A stretch of DNA of 64,000 nucleotides, taken from positions 2,728,501 to 2,792,500 of the forward strand of contig JAWRVZ010000040.1 in NCBI GenBank assembly GCA_037043235.1. Reading direction: 5' to 3'. Both the position numbers and the translations under genes were made by a program. Under the pieces are notes generated by a model. That model did no database searches and was not told where the DNA came from. It was given only the letters and a program-made list of their open reading frames with translations. This document shows positions 47,273-61,300 of the stretch, in pieces (within the stretch, counting starts at the first letter, position 1; each line of letters opens with the position of its first letter). This DNA is from Rhodeus uyekii. Lineage: Eukaryota; Chordata; Actinopteri; Cypriniformes; Acheilognathidae.

Positions 47273-47997
47273 TGAAAGAAATACCTCAAACTTTATTATA
47301 CAATATTTTATCACATGTCCTATTGAAAGAGTGATATTATAGCCTTTTCTTTTATTGTACATGATGATAATTAAAATCTGACAGTATTGTGCAACCCTGT
47401 CATTTCTTATTTTCATAATTACCATTTGTCACTTCAAAAGTCCTTGACTTAATATAATAACAGCAGAATTGATCATGGTAATTATTTTGCACATGCATGC
47501 CTAATTGTACACAATATATATTGTAAACAATTAAATATGGTTGGGTTTAGGAAAACATGCTTAGTAAAATATTAATATTTATTTATAGTGTACCCCATTC
47601 TGCTTTCTAAACATTAGCTTCAGAAAGCCCATTTGTTGACTGCAGCAAAACGTTGTTTAATGTCAGTTACATTTTTGTTGTTGTAATTGTTTATTTTATT
47701 CATTTTATTTCATGTATTTTTTCCATTGTTGTACATTTGACATTGAAAATATATATTTTTGTCCTATATGGGGTGAATTTATTTTTAAATGAACCATTCT
47801 TAAACGAAACTGAAGAAAAAGGATTGATTTACCATTAAGATTGTTATTGTTATAAGTGGACACCATAAGGACACTTTAGCCAAAGGCGTCCCTAATTAAC
47901 ATAATAAATTGGTATATCATCACAATTTATTTGTTGTAGAATAAAGATGGTAAAGATGTGGTTAGAAGGCTGAATGTGTTTCTTTTTCTCTCATCAG

Positions 47998-48052
47998 ATG
48001 TTCATCATGACGGAAATGTGCTGACGTTTGTGCTCAGCTGTTTGGCAATAAC
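47998..48052 (+). other. btbd8: btbd8 exon 2 leader segment with a second upstream frame
   Basis: The acceptor TTTCTCTCATCAG ends at 47997. The first three bases of the exon are ATG, opening an 8-codon frame that stops with TGA at 48022-48024, before the main ATG at 48053. Confidence 0.6.
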
Positions 48053-51000
48053 ATGTCATCCACCGAGGCTGTCAGGGAGTTCCAAGCTAAAGAGCGCAAA
48101 TGCAGAAACCAGCTGAAGAAGCGACTGGCAAATGCTTTGTCAGGAGACCTGAACCGGTAATTATCACCTTCAGCATGAAAGGCCTTTGGCGTTCTTTTTC
48201 AAAACTTGTCTGAATTGCTCATAACATGGAGTATCACTGTTGCCATAGGATGCACTCCTAGCAACCAGTGTAGTCAAATCACGCCGACCTGCTTTAATGT
48301 TTGTGCAGTTCATGGCACTCCCTTTTCATACTGTATGCAAACTCTGGTCATTTGCTTTGTTTAAACAAAAATAAATTGTTTAAAATAATATTTATGAAGG
48401 TCGTTTTGAAAGAAATAGATAATTCTGTTCATAGTATTGATCAAAACTGCTGTCAAAATCTGAACACATTTCTTTAGAGAAAAATAGTCCTTTTGTTTAT
48501 GGATGCACAATATATTGCTACCAAACAACTGATATTTGAGTTTTCCCCCATCTGTTTCTGTCCCATTGGATTTAGTTGTGCATTTTTCAGATTTGTAATT
48601 ATACTGCGTTTGCCATCATATGGCACTCATTTAAGTGAATGTTTAAAACCACTAATTATGTAAATAAATTTGTTATCTTCAGCAAATCTGAAAAATGATT
48701 GCTTTTTGATACTGCACATCAATATGCTGTGATACCTAAATTCAATTAGCATTGATTTTTGTTTTATTTTAAAATTATTTAGACAAAATCAGGATTTGTA
48801 TAGTAATATTGGCCATTTATTACTCATTGCCCATAACATAAAAATGATTACAGACTAATCATTTTAAATCATACTGCAATGCCAGTAATGCCCTACTATT
48901 GTTGTTTTGTACTACTAGTCTTGAAAGAAGAAAGCAAACATATTTATTTCTGTCCTCCTTTTTATTCCAACCTCTTGTATGCTGTGCACTTCTTCCACCT
49001 GAAGCTTATAACATCACAGGAGCTGTAGTTATTACTGATGGTCCACACAGTCTTAGTTAGGATGGAAATGCAATTCTCTTTTCTCTCTCCCACTTCACCA
49101 CTCTCTGCTCACATTGGAGGAGCGATGACTGCAGTCACACCAATGCCCAGAACAAAGGCCTAGGGCAACATAGGATTCTGGGTCACCCACACTGCAGCAG
49201 AAGATGTCAAATGATGCTGACAATGATGTTGATGTGGATTTGAAGTTAGAGGACGAGCCTCAAATCAGTAAAGACTCATTTTCTTAGATTTAGAGCTTTA
49301 GTGGTACTTTAGTAATAGTTCAGACTGAGATATAAAGTTTAAAACAGATATCACAATTACAAGAGCTGTGTCAGTTATAAAATCATTGTCAATAGCCAAT
49401 ATAAAATTAATTTTAAATGTTTCATATAAACTTTAATTGAAATTTATCTGTTTTGTACTTCGTATACTTCCAATTTTCTATTATAGAGATAGTTCACCCC
49501 AAACTGAACATTCTGTTCTCGTTTCTCACCCTCAAGTTGTTCTCAACCTCTATGAGTTTCTTTCTTCTGTTAAACACAAAGGAAGATATTTTAAAGAGCG
49601 TCAGCAATCAAAAAGTTTCTGGTCCCCATTGACTTCCATTGTTCAGTACTTCGTGCTCATACTATGGAAGTAAACGTCCTACAAAATATCTCTTGTGTTT
49701 AACAGAAGAAAGAAACTCATACAGGTTTAGGACAACTTGAGGGAGAGTAAATTATATCAGTAACTCTCCCTTTAAATTGTGTGTAATCTTACTAAATTAA
49801 CCTCTTTAAACCTCTTTATATTTCATCTGTTAAAGATTTATCACGTCCTGATTATAAAGATCTAATCATTGCACCAATTACCTTTTTTATTCAAGCTCCA
49901 TAGAATACTGCTACTGTCATTGCTTAGTCTTTCAAGTTTTGTTTGTCCCGTTTTTCTTTCTTGCTTTTTCTTTTTACACCTTTCCTCTATTTTGTCTTGT
50001 GTTTGTTATACTGCAGTATTATAGAATCCTGTTTCTTTGTAAAAAATAAATAAATAACACAAAGGTAATTGCCGCTTAATGTCTCACAATTGTCTTTATT
50101 ATTATTTCTTGTAATTGAGAGAAACTTTAGTTTATGATTGCGACTTTATATCTCATAGTGTGACTTAATTTCTTATTTTACACATTATCATAGCATTACC
50201 TTTTTTATTACCTTTTTATTTTTCTCTAAAACACTACAGACTCTTAGAATAGCAATGTATATATTTTATGTAAATATTGTTAGTTGGTGTTAGCTGAAGG
50301 ATTGGTATTTCTGGGGTTCAATCCTTTTAGTTTTTATCTTAGATCATAAACCGCTAGGCTACGCTACCACTACCTCATTTAAGTGTGTGTGTGTGTCTGT
50401 ATATCTATGTATGTGTGTGTGTGTGTATATATATATATTGCAGCAATAGTAAGAGGCACTGAGCAATTTTTTTGTTTGAAGACAAAATGCTATTTCGGTA
50501 AAAGAAAAATCAGACAGAGAGAATGTTAAAAATAACCTCCTGCATTAAATTTTATGTTATTTTGATCTCTTTCTGCAACAGACTGCTGCAGGAGGAGCAG
50601 GAGACTGATGTCACTCTTTGTGTGGGTTCTGTTGTTCGGCTGAAGGCCCACAGGGCGGTGCTGCTGGCCCGAGCTCCTCACCTCCTGCTGGACACAGAAC
50701 CAACTACACCTGTCATCCACCTGAAGGGGATTGAACCTGCAGCCCTCAAGGACTTCATACTGTACATAATGACATTTTCTGTATTACTCTTCACAGCCAA
50801 CTTAATCAGTATGAATACTATTATTATATTAAAACTAAAGCTGTTTTTATAATATTTTGTTTTGATAAAGCCATGTATCAATTTTGTACATGTAACTGTA
50901 AAATAGTTCAGCTATATGTGTTTGGTAAAATGGTAAATGTTGCTCTTTCTATAACAGAAAAGTGTATACAGATGATAAGTGCCTGGCAAAGGAAAATACT

Positions 51001-52337
51001 GCCTTAAATATACACAACGGCCAGTCACTGGTAGTGAACGGCACTGCTGCAGATGGCCCTGTTGTTGACTCTCACCCAGGTAAAGACAACATTTCTAGTT
51101 ACAATTTACTGATTTTTTTCTATGCAGAGCTCAGATTTTTATATACTGATTATTTTTGTTAACTGGAGCTGCATTAGTGCTGATGTCTGTTTATGAATAG
51201 TAATAGCCGTCATTATACATTGCAGTCTTGTTACTCATTCTGCTTATTTTCTCTTTGTCAGGTTCAGACAATTTAGAGTCAGCATCAGGACTTGGGACAG
51301 ATCTTTTGGCTCTGTATCAGAGGGCTGATGGGTCTGACATCAGCATTCAGGTTGCAGATAGAGTCTTTTCTGCACACAGGTAAAATTATCATATGCAGCG
51401 TTTGCATAAATTTACCACTCTGCTTGTATCTCGCTCTTCTTAAGTTGTTTTGTAGCAGGATTTAGAAGTTACAGACCATTTTGAAAATAGGGTATTGTTT
51501 TTCATTCAAACAAGAAAATGTATAGTTCTAGGATTTTAGAAAAAATACAACTTATGTTAAATCATGAAGCAATTTTTAAGAATTGTAAAATGCTTGGATA
51601 GGAATCAAATAAGCAAATTTGTGTTATTGCCCACAAAACGTCATATTTCCATGTTTACCATTGAAGCACAAGGGGCTTCTTGAAACAATCTCAAATTATA
51701 TTGAATATCATGATTATCTTGATTTACCCTAAAATGCATTTAGGAGGTATAAGCATTCAAAATGCATAGTCTCTCAATTTGCCAATATGGATTTTGATGA
51801 CATCGTTCTGCAGATTTCTAACCAAAATCTGCTCTTCAGATTTTCTGTCCAATCAAGTGCTCTCTAGAATCTGAAGTACCCGCCCACATTATAAATAGAT
51901 GCTGAAACTGTGGCTAAAATTAGCCGCTTGTTCACACATTTTCTATTTTCTACATGGTCAATGGCACATAGTGCACTATGTAGGGTATAGGGAATGACAG
52001 TGTAAATATTATTTCCATTGGGGCGAATAAAGTCTGGTCTGTGCTAATTTGTTAGTCGTTTAAATGGAAGTTTTGTAACCGACTATTCTAAAAGTAAGAA
52101 AACCTCAGAAGACAGTCAAAAATACATTTAAATACGTTAATGATACATTTAAAATAGTAAATCTATGAATCAAGTTCAAATCCCATGATAGTCAATAAGG
52201 TCACTATTACGTGGCGCGCTTTCCTTTGGGAGTCTCACAAAGTACTGCTTTATGCAGTGAGGTGTATGTGTCGATTTCCATGGTGTTACCCGTGACAATG
52301 AGTTTACTAAACAGGTAAATAAAATAAAAAAAGTGTA

Positions 52338-52375
<38 letters not shown>

Positions 52376-55300
52376 CCACCTGGCGGATTTGTTGGCATCT
52401 CCCGTCCAAGGCAAGTAAGACAATGGCAGCCCTGGCCAGGACAGGCCACCTCTCCCCTGCATGCCATGGCCATTCTGCAAGCACATTTGGCAAAGCTCAA
52501 AGAGCAGCACCCCCCTGCAGCACCCCCCTGTGAGTACATCTGTCGTCCCATTGGTGCCACTCATTCGGAGCTTGGGAGCCTGGCTAGTGCTTCCCACTCC
52601 GTCTCGTTGGCTTATTCGGACGATCAGACTCGGCTATGCGATTCAGCTCGCCAGGCGGCCCCTAGGCGGCCCCCCAGATTCAGCGGCGTTCTGTCTACCT
52701 CGGTGGCAGGAGAGGACGCCCCTGTACTGCGGGCGGAGATTGCTGTCCTCTTGGTGAAGGGTGCAATCGAGCCTGTCCCTCCGGGCCGAGATGGAGTCAG
52801 GGCTTCGCAGAGCCCCTACTTCATTGTTCCCAAGAAAGGTGGTGGGTTACAACCAATCTTGGATCGGCGTGTCTTGAATTGGACCCTGCACAGGCTCCCA
52901 TTCAAAATGCTGACGCAGAGACTCATCCTCAAATGTGTCCGCTCCCAGGACTGGTTTGCAGCAATCGACCTGAAGGATGCGTAATTTCATGTTTCCGTAC
53001 TCCCTCGTCCAGACCGTTCCTCCGCTCTGTGTTCAAGAGGTCGGGCATACCAGTACGAAATCCTCCCCTTTGGTTTGTTCCTGTCTCCCAAAGTTGCCCT
53101 GTCTCCCTGTCTTCACCAAAGTTGCAGAGGCTGCCCTTCCGCCCTAAGGGAGGTGGACATCTGCGTCCTGAACTATCTCGACGACTGGCTCATTTTGGCC
53201 CAGTCACGGGATCAGGTGTGCGAGCACAGGGACTTGGGACTTCAACCATTTGGGGCTTTGGGTCAACTGGGAGAGAGCATTTCTTTTTTCGGTCTGAAGT
53301 TGCTACTCAAGATGGCGCCGCGGATGGCTGCCTCGGTTTTGAGCTCTTCAGTGATTGTTTTGTTTTTGTTTGTTTGTTCTACTTTTCCGATCGTTTTCAC
53401 CAAAAACGAACTAATGGACATTAGGAAACACACACCAGACAATATTTCTGCGTTTTTTGATTATTCAGACGTTTTACTCGATATCCTCGTTGGAGTCGCG
53501 ACTGTCTCTTTAAACCGAGCGGCCAGATGCAAGCGGGGGAAGCGAGCTGGGGCACTGGTTAAACTCCGCTCGAGCGGCTTCCGCACTCCTCTTCCCAGTA
53601 TCTTCCTATATCTTGCTAATCTCCGCTCTCTTCCTAATAAAACGGATGAACTGCTTCTCCTCACCCGGATAAACAAGGATTTTTCAAACTCTGCTGCACT
53701 GTGCTTCACTGAAACCTGGCTAAGTGAAACCACACCGGACAATGCACTATATCTGCCGGGCTTTCAGCTGTTCCGAGCAGATCGCATCACGGAACTAACC
53801 GGGAAAACGAGAGGTGGAGGTTTGTGTTTCTACATCAACGAAAGTTGGTGTTCAGATGTAACAACGCTGAAGAAGATGTGCTCTCCTAACCTAGAGACCC
53901 ACTTCATAAACTGTAAACCTTTCTATTCACCACGTGAGTTTTCCTCGTTTATTCTCGTGAATGTTTACTTTCTTCCAGACGCGTGTGTCAGCGCGGCATT
54001 ACAACAGCTGGCTGAACAAATAGCTGAGACTGAACAAAAGTATCCAGACTCTCTTTTAATCATTCTTGGGCAGGGGTTTTCAAAGTGTGGGGCGCGCCTC
54101 CCCTGGGGGGCGCCAGAGCATGCCAGGGGAGGCGCGGAGAGTTGTAAGAAATGATAGTCTAATAATAACTCGCCGAACTTGTATTAAAACTCCTTCATTT
54201 TACATTTCCCAGTGATGTCATTCTGTCGCGGCTGCAAGCGGCAGTGGAGTAGGCGTGTGTCGACAATCGCGCATCGCCAGTGTTGCCAACTATTTTCAAA
54301 GGAAAGTCGCTAAAGGCTGGCCAAAAAGTTGCTAAATGTCGCTAGGTGACGGCATGCGTAAATTAGCATATTCGTGACGTCTTCACGCTGTACTAGATTG
54401 CTTACTTTCTTGCGTTCTGCATGCCTAGTGTGCTTTCTCAACAAGAATGCCCGTGTATTATCACCAATAAACGGCTTTTAGAATTCAGGGTTTGATTCCC
54501 ACTCCTTCCTGTATTTTTGGGTGTACAGTTTTGACTGAGACATGATAAGCAAGCCAGCTAGTTAGCTTTTGTCACAGACAGGCGCACACACACAGTGGAC
54601 GAGGATGCTGGATCCTCTTCAATTTGCCTACAGAGCAAACAGGTCTGTGGATGATGCAGTCAACATGGGACTGCATTATATCCTGCAGCATCTCGACAGA
54701 CCTGGGACTTGCGCAATGATATTCAGTTCGGCCTTCAACACCACCATGCCTGATCTTCTTACAGCTAAACTGACCCAACTCTCCTTGCCATCCTCAATCT
54801 TTCAGTGGATCACCAGCTTCCTGACAGACCGGCAGCAGCGAGTGAGACTGGGGAAACTCACATCCAGGTCTCTCACTACCAGCATTGGCGCCCCCCAGGG
54901 GTGTGTTCTCTCCCCACTGCTCTTCTCCCTGTACACCAATGACTGCACTTCTAAAGACCCTTCTGTGAAGCTCCTGAAATTTGCAGACGACACCACCGTC
55001 ATCGGCCTCATCCGAAACGGTGACGAGTCTGCTTACAGACTGGAGGTTGAAAAACTGGCTGTCTGGTGCAGTTATAACAACCTTGAGCTCAACACGCTCA
55101 AAACGGTGGAGATGATAGTGGACTTCAGGAGGAACAGCCCTGCTCTACCTCCACTCACCATCATGAACAGCACAGTGGCAGCAGTGGAGTCATACAGGTT
55201 TCTGGGCACCACCATCTCTTAGGACCTGAAGTGGGACAATCACATTGACTCCATTGTAAAAAAGGCCCAGCAGAGACTGTACTTCCTTCGTCAGCTGAGG

Positions 55301-58300
55301 AAGCTCAACCTCCCACAGGAGCTGCTGATACAGTTCTACTCGGCTGTCATTGAGTCTGTTTTGTGCACCTCCATCACTGTCTGGTTTGGTTCAGCTACCA
55401 AATCTGACATCGGGAGACTACATCGCACAACCCGGACTGCAGAGAGGATTATTGGTGCTTCCCTGCCAGCCCTCCAGGACCTGTACTCTTCCAGAGTGAA
55501 GAAGAGAGCAGGTAAAATCATCATAGACTCCGCTCACCCTGGACACTTCCTGTTTGAACTGTTACCGTCAGGACGGCGACTACGATCACTGGCCACTAGA
55601 ACATCTAGGCACAGGAAAAGTTTCTTTCCACAGGCCATTTCCCTCTTGAACAGTTGAATAACCCCCCCCAAGACGCCTTTAAGTGCAATACTCTGAACTC
55701 CGGTCCATAGTCCGGTCCAAAATTAACCAAAATTAACTCGCTTGTCCCTATCTCTCGGTTGGGAGGTCAGCCTGACAGCTCGGTCTGCTATCTTACCCTG
55801 TACTGCCTTATCTCCAATCAAGGACAAATCATAGAACTGAACTCTAAAACATCTGAAGTTATGGACCAGAGATAAAATGCTGGGCAGAGCGCAGGGAAAG
55901 AAAAACAATGCAGACGGATGTTATGGCTGACATTCTGTCCTTATCTATCGCCTCTCCCACTCCATACAAAAAATCCCATCATGTGACCACGTGTACTGTG
56001 TATGTTATGTGTTTGCTATGCAATGCTTGCTAAACTCATGTTGTGTTGTATATGTGCACTGGAAGCTTAAGTACCAAGACAAATTCCTTGTGTGTGCAAG
56101 CACACTTGGTAATAAAGCTCTTTTTGATTCTGATTCTGAGTTGGACTCTCCATGTCAGCACGTCTCACCAAAAAAGACGAACGTACATAGTCAGTGTTGA
56201 ACTGCCTGAAAATAGCCAGGTGGAAAACTGTGGTCCCACCATTTCAGAGGCTCCTGGGGCATATGTCATTCAAAGCCGCTGTAACACCGCTTGGGTTGAT
56301 GCATATGAGACCACTTCAACATTGGCTTCAACACTCAGGTTGCTTTCATTCCGGGCGAGCTCAATCGTGCAGCCGACGTGCTCTCACGGCAGCTCACATT
56401 CCCGGGACAATGGAGACTCCACCCCCAGGTGGTTCAGCTGGTCTAGAGTTGATTCGGGGAGGCACAGGTAGACCTGTTGCTTCCCGGGAATCCTCCCACT
56501 GCCAGTTGCTCTTTTCCTTGACCAACGGGACCCTCGGCATGGAGGCACTGGCACACAGCTGGCCCCGGGGCTTACACAAGTATGCGTTCCCCCAGTGAGC
56601 CTTCTCGCACAGAGGCATCTGACGCCAGGCCCAGTGCTCGTGTGCATGCCCCGGTGGTCAGCCCTTGTACTGGACTAGATACCCATATTAGCGAGATTCC
56701 CTCTTGCTAATCCCATATGTGTACGCTTCATGATATGGTTTCCCTCTTGGTAAACCCATGTCTTTCCCTTTGCAGTTCTGCTCTGCTGGTCTCTTTGGTA
56801 CGTGTTCCTCCCTGGGAGTAGGACCTACCATAGAGCCTTTCCATATGTCGTACTGTGTATTACCGCACATTACCTTCCCCCTGGGCAGGGTGCGGTCTCC
56901 GTAGCGTCCCCCATTGGACGCTTTCCCAGCGTTAACAACACTGATCAAGCTGAATAATGGTAATTGAGATCTGAAGCACTCTTCCCCAGTGAAATGTTAC
57001 GTTAAGGAACAGCAGCTTGACCATCCTCGCAGTATGTCCTTGTCTCTTCCATCCCGGCTGGCCTGGAGGTCTAAGCTCGGGCTTACTTGGGGCGCTGGGT
57101 AGGTTACGACTACGTGAGAGCAGTTGCCTAAGGGCATGCCATAGCTTGCCAACATCTGCATCTCCAGTACTCGTAACACAGTTCATTGCCTGTGGCGCTT
57201 TCCATAGGGACCCCATGACGTCAGTCCGATGTATTGTCGAACGTGACTGACTGATAGGGAACGTCTAGGTTACTAATGTAACCCCCGTTCCCTGAAGGAG
57301 AGACGTTACGTCCCCCTGCCACAGTCCTGAACCACCGCTGAATGGCCGGGATACTCTTTCGGCTCCTCAGCAAAATATGAATGAAGTGAGTAATACCGGT
57401 GTTATTTGTACCCGTATGCCTTGTGGGCGTGACTCAGCATGCAAATCTCACTAGCCAATGTTCATTGGCGCTTTTTATAAAACTTTGAGGTGATTGGGCT
57501 CCCAGGCAAGACCCCATGACGGTACCACAGGCTCTTTGAAGGTACCACAGGTTGTCGCTCGTTGATCGATCAAAGGTTTCTGGTAGGTGTGTAGATTTTT
57601 AGTAGCATCTGGAAGTATAAGGGTTCTGAGCCTGTGTTAGTTCTGTAAGCAAGTATCAGTGCTTTGAATTTGATGCGAGCTGCAAGTGGCAGCCAGTGCA
57701 GAGAGATGAAGAGTGGAGTGACGTGGGCCCTTTTGGGTTCGTTGAAGACCAGATGAGCTGCGGTGTTTGATTGCACTAGAAGGAAGTCTGGCCAGAAGGG
57801 CGTTGCAATAATCCAGTCTGGAAATGACAATGGCCTGTACCAGAAGTTTTGTTGCTTGCTCCGTTAGGAATGGCCTGATCCTCCTGATGTTGTGAAGTGC
57901 AAACATGCATGATCTAGCTGTCTTTGCGATGTGATCTTTGAAGGTCAGCTGTTCCTCAAAGATCACTCCAAAATTTCTGGCAGACCTTGATGGGTTGATC
58001 GAGGAGGAGCCGATGTAGACGGTGAAGTCGTGTTGTAGAGTCGGATTGGCAGGAAAGACGAGAAGCTCCGTCTTTGCCAAGTTGAGCTGCAGATGATCCT
58101 CTTTCATTCATGTTGAGAAGTCCTCTAGGCAGCTTGTGATTCTCACAGCCCCCATGAAATCATCTGGTTGGAATGATAGATAAAGCTGTGTGTCATTGGC
58201 AGTGATAGGAGAATCCGTGTGCGGTATGATAGGATCCAGTGATGTGGTGTACATAGTGAAAAGAAGAGGTCCAAAAACTGAGTCCTGTGGAACACCGGTG

Positions 58301-61300
58301 ATCAGTTGACATTCTTTGGAGACCTCCCTGCACCATGGAACCATCTGTGAGATAGACACTTAGAGCTTCAGTGACTGATAGTAATGCAGTCTCGGTTGAA
58401 GCCAGACTGGTTGATGTCCAACTGGTTATTCTGTGAGATAAAAGATGATACCTGGTTAAAAATAACACATTCAAGAGTTTTTTATATAAATGGTGGGAGA
58501 GATCTGTAGTTATCAATAAGTGATGTTTAATGTTTTTTTTTTTTAGCAGTGGGGTTACCCGAGCCTGCTTGAATGCGGCAGGGAAGGTTCCCATGTGAAG
58601 AGATGTTGATGATGTGAGTGAGTGCTGGTAAAAAAGGAGAGATGGCTTGTAGAAGATGTGAGGGGATTGGGGTCTAAAGTAGTGGTCTCAAACTCAAATT
58701 AGTAATAAAAATTAGTATGTACAGTATTTATTTTGTGTTTTAAATTATTTAAAGCTAAACTCTGCTGGACAGTGGCCCTCCAGGACCCCTGCAAATTAGC
58801 CCACTATCAGCCGATATATGGTACTGTGCATCTCTGATATTCAGTGCTAGGTGGTCTGAAAAGGACCATTTTTTGTGTGGAACCAGCTAATGTTGCTGTA
58901 TCATAAATTCCCAGGAGATGGCAGAATTACAGTTCACTCCTACGTGATGCTGCAAAGTCAAAGCTAATTAGAAAAAAACTAACTGAATATAACCTACCAA
59001 TGAAAACCAAAAATTCCAAAACTTATATTTTGCTTACAACTGTCCAATCTATAATGATTGCTGATGATATTAGCATGCGATCCGACACGGATACGATCGT
59101 GCTCTGAAGATGAATTACAGCACTATACTATTTGTGTAGTTTTCTGTCATTCAGTATCTTGTTAGCACCTTTGTTTGGTACTGCAAGAGGTTAGAACAGT
59201 TGCCATGACCTGTTACTATAGCAACAGGCTCTCCCTCATCATCAGCAGCCAGGAGCAGCATCTCTGCGGGTTTAGGTTGTATGGATGGAGAAAGACGTCT
59301 GCAGTCCTGATCAGTATGTCAGACTTGCAGTGACTGCTGCAGCTCTGTCAGTCTCACTGCAGGATACATGCACCACAACAGCAGGGGTAATCCCTGTCTC
59401 ATCTCCCATTCACTTTCATCATCCCTGCTTCTGTCCATACATCTCCCAGGAGATGAAGATGATCATTCATCAGACACATATGTGCATTTTACATAAAGGT
59501 CAAAAATGCGCATAATCTGTTGTAATTCAGTGTAAAGCAGTCACATTAGCATTTTTCTGTTTTAAAAATTGGTGGGGACAGTTTTGGGTTGGCGTGATGG
59601 TTATAACTTCACACATAGGTAGTTTATGAATAGACCATGTACAAATAATTTGAAATCCCAGATTTAAATATTACCGTAATAAACTATTAAATTTTTTCTA
59701 ATCTGAAACTAAAATGATAACATTAAAATTAGAAATGTCAAAATGCATTTAAACAACAACTATGGCAAATTGAGTTGCTATATTTCAACATAAAACAACT
59801 TTAAAAAAAATGTAGAGTGCAAAATAAATCCTAAAAGACTGATATATTGTGACATATTTATTTTACAACATCATCCATAGCCACTGACAGTTTTTGAATT
59901 TTGTAGGTCAGTCGATAAATGTATGTCATAAACTGAATGCAGTATTAAAAACGACGTTGGTTGAGGGGTATTTCCGCTGTTAATGTGAGACATTCAGGCT
60001 GCTAATCAGGCTTAATGTAACCAATAAATAAAATCCCAAATAGCAGTTGAATGAATGTACTGTATTTCAAAAGCAGAATTTTGTTTTATAACTTCAATAT
60101 ACTGTATGACATATGAACAAAATACTTTGCAAATGTAGAGGCTTCCTCTGAAATCGATCCATCGCTGCCACAAGCTAATTTATGTGAAAGTGAGGACATA
60201 ATTAACACAGACAGTAAGATCCTTGCTGTATAAGACCACTGTAAGCAGAGGCATGCAAATCTGTTTGAAGAAAATAGAACCCATAATGTCTTAGACAATG
60301 TTTTTTTTTTCTGTAAGCGTTATTTTTAGCCTCCCTCAATCCTCACTCTTTGAGCTGCAGTTTGCTCTGAAAAGAGACCAGAAGTGACACGTTATAAAAT
60401 AATAATCTATTTATAGCGTATGTTTATGGCAGATAGAGAATAATGGGGCTGTTGGTTGAGAGAGATAAAGGATTGGGAGGGAGAAGATGAGGAACATAAG
60501 AGAGCAGGATTTAGACTTCATATGAACTGTCACCAGCTGTGTATAAGCTGCCTTCAGGAAAGGTTTTATGTATTCTATGTATTGTATCATTCTTTTTAAT
60601 AATGGTAAATGTAGATTGATAGCACACACCTGTCACACCTGTGTATACTAAATGAAGCAAGGGTGTAGAGTTACATACAAACTGTTTTAAGATAGGAAAA
60701 AAAACATTCAAATATGTATTTTAAGGGATGCGATTATTGACTACAGGGGACTTTAAAAAGTATATAAATTAATTTTATAATTAAGATGACTTTTAAGAAG
60801 TGCATTCAATTTTTTTTAAATTTATGAATTAATTTAATAATGTAATTTTTTTTTGTTGACCCTGAACATTTTTACTCAAATACAGTATATGTTTTATTCG
60901 AATATCATAATGAAAAAAACAACAACTTCATCAATAGAATGAAATTCTTGTTTTGAAAACTATGCTGATACCATAGTAGGTATATTAAGTTTAATCTGGA
61001 AACGTATGATAATTCTTTAATGTAATCTGTTAGCTATCACCATTAATCACCATTTTGAATTAAACAGTTTGATTCAGTTTTAGCTTTAACATTTCTTGGA
61101 ACATGACAGCCATCAAGATGTGTCTGGGAAAGTAATAATCTCACTAGGTTTTAAATAAGAGCCAGTCTTCACCATCTTCAAAAATATTACTTCAACAAAC
61201 CATTACATCTCCCTCCCCCCATTTCATGAAGTCCTTTTTGTATTCCTAATGTTTTCCTCCTACATGCCTAAACGTATCAGTCAGTGAATAACACGAACAC

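Noticed and set aside
48239..48265. Second X-box (GTTGCC...AGCAAC)
   Set aside because: The half-sites are too far apart for an RFX palindrome.
53075..54154. A single 359-codon protein
   Set aside because: Chimeric by chance: the start is DIRS reverse transcriptase, the middle is LINE endonuclease and the end is hAT terminal sequence.
60086..60298. Minus-strand 70-codon frame in btbd8 intron 5
   Set aside because: No splice sites, domain or codon signal; similar frames are common in this intron.
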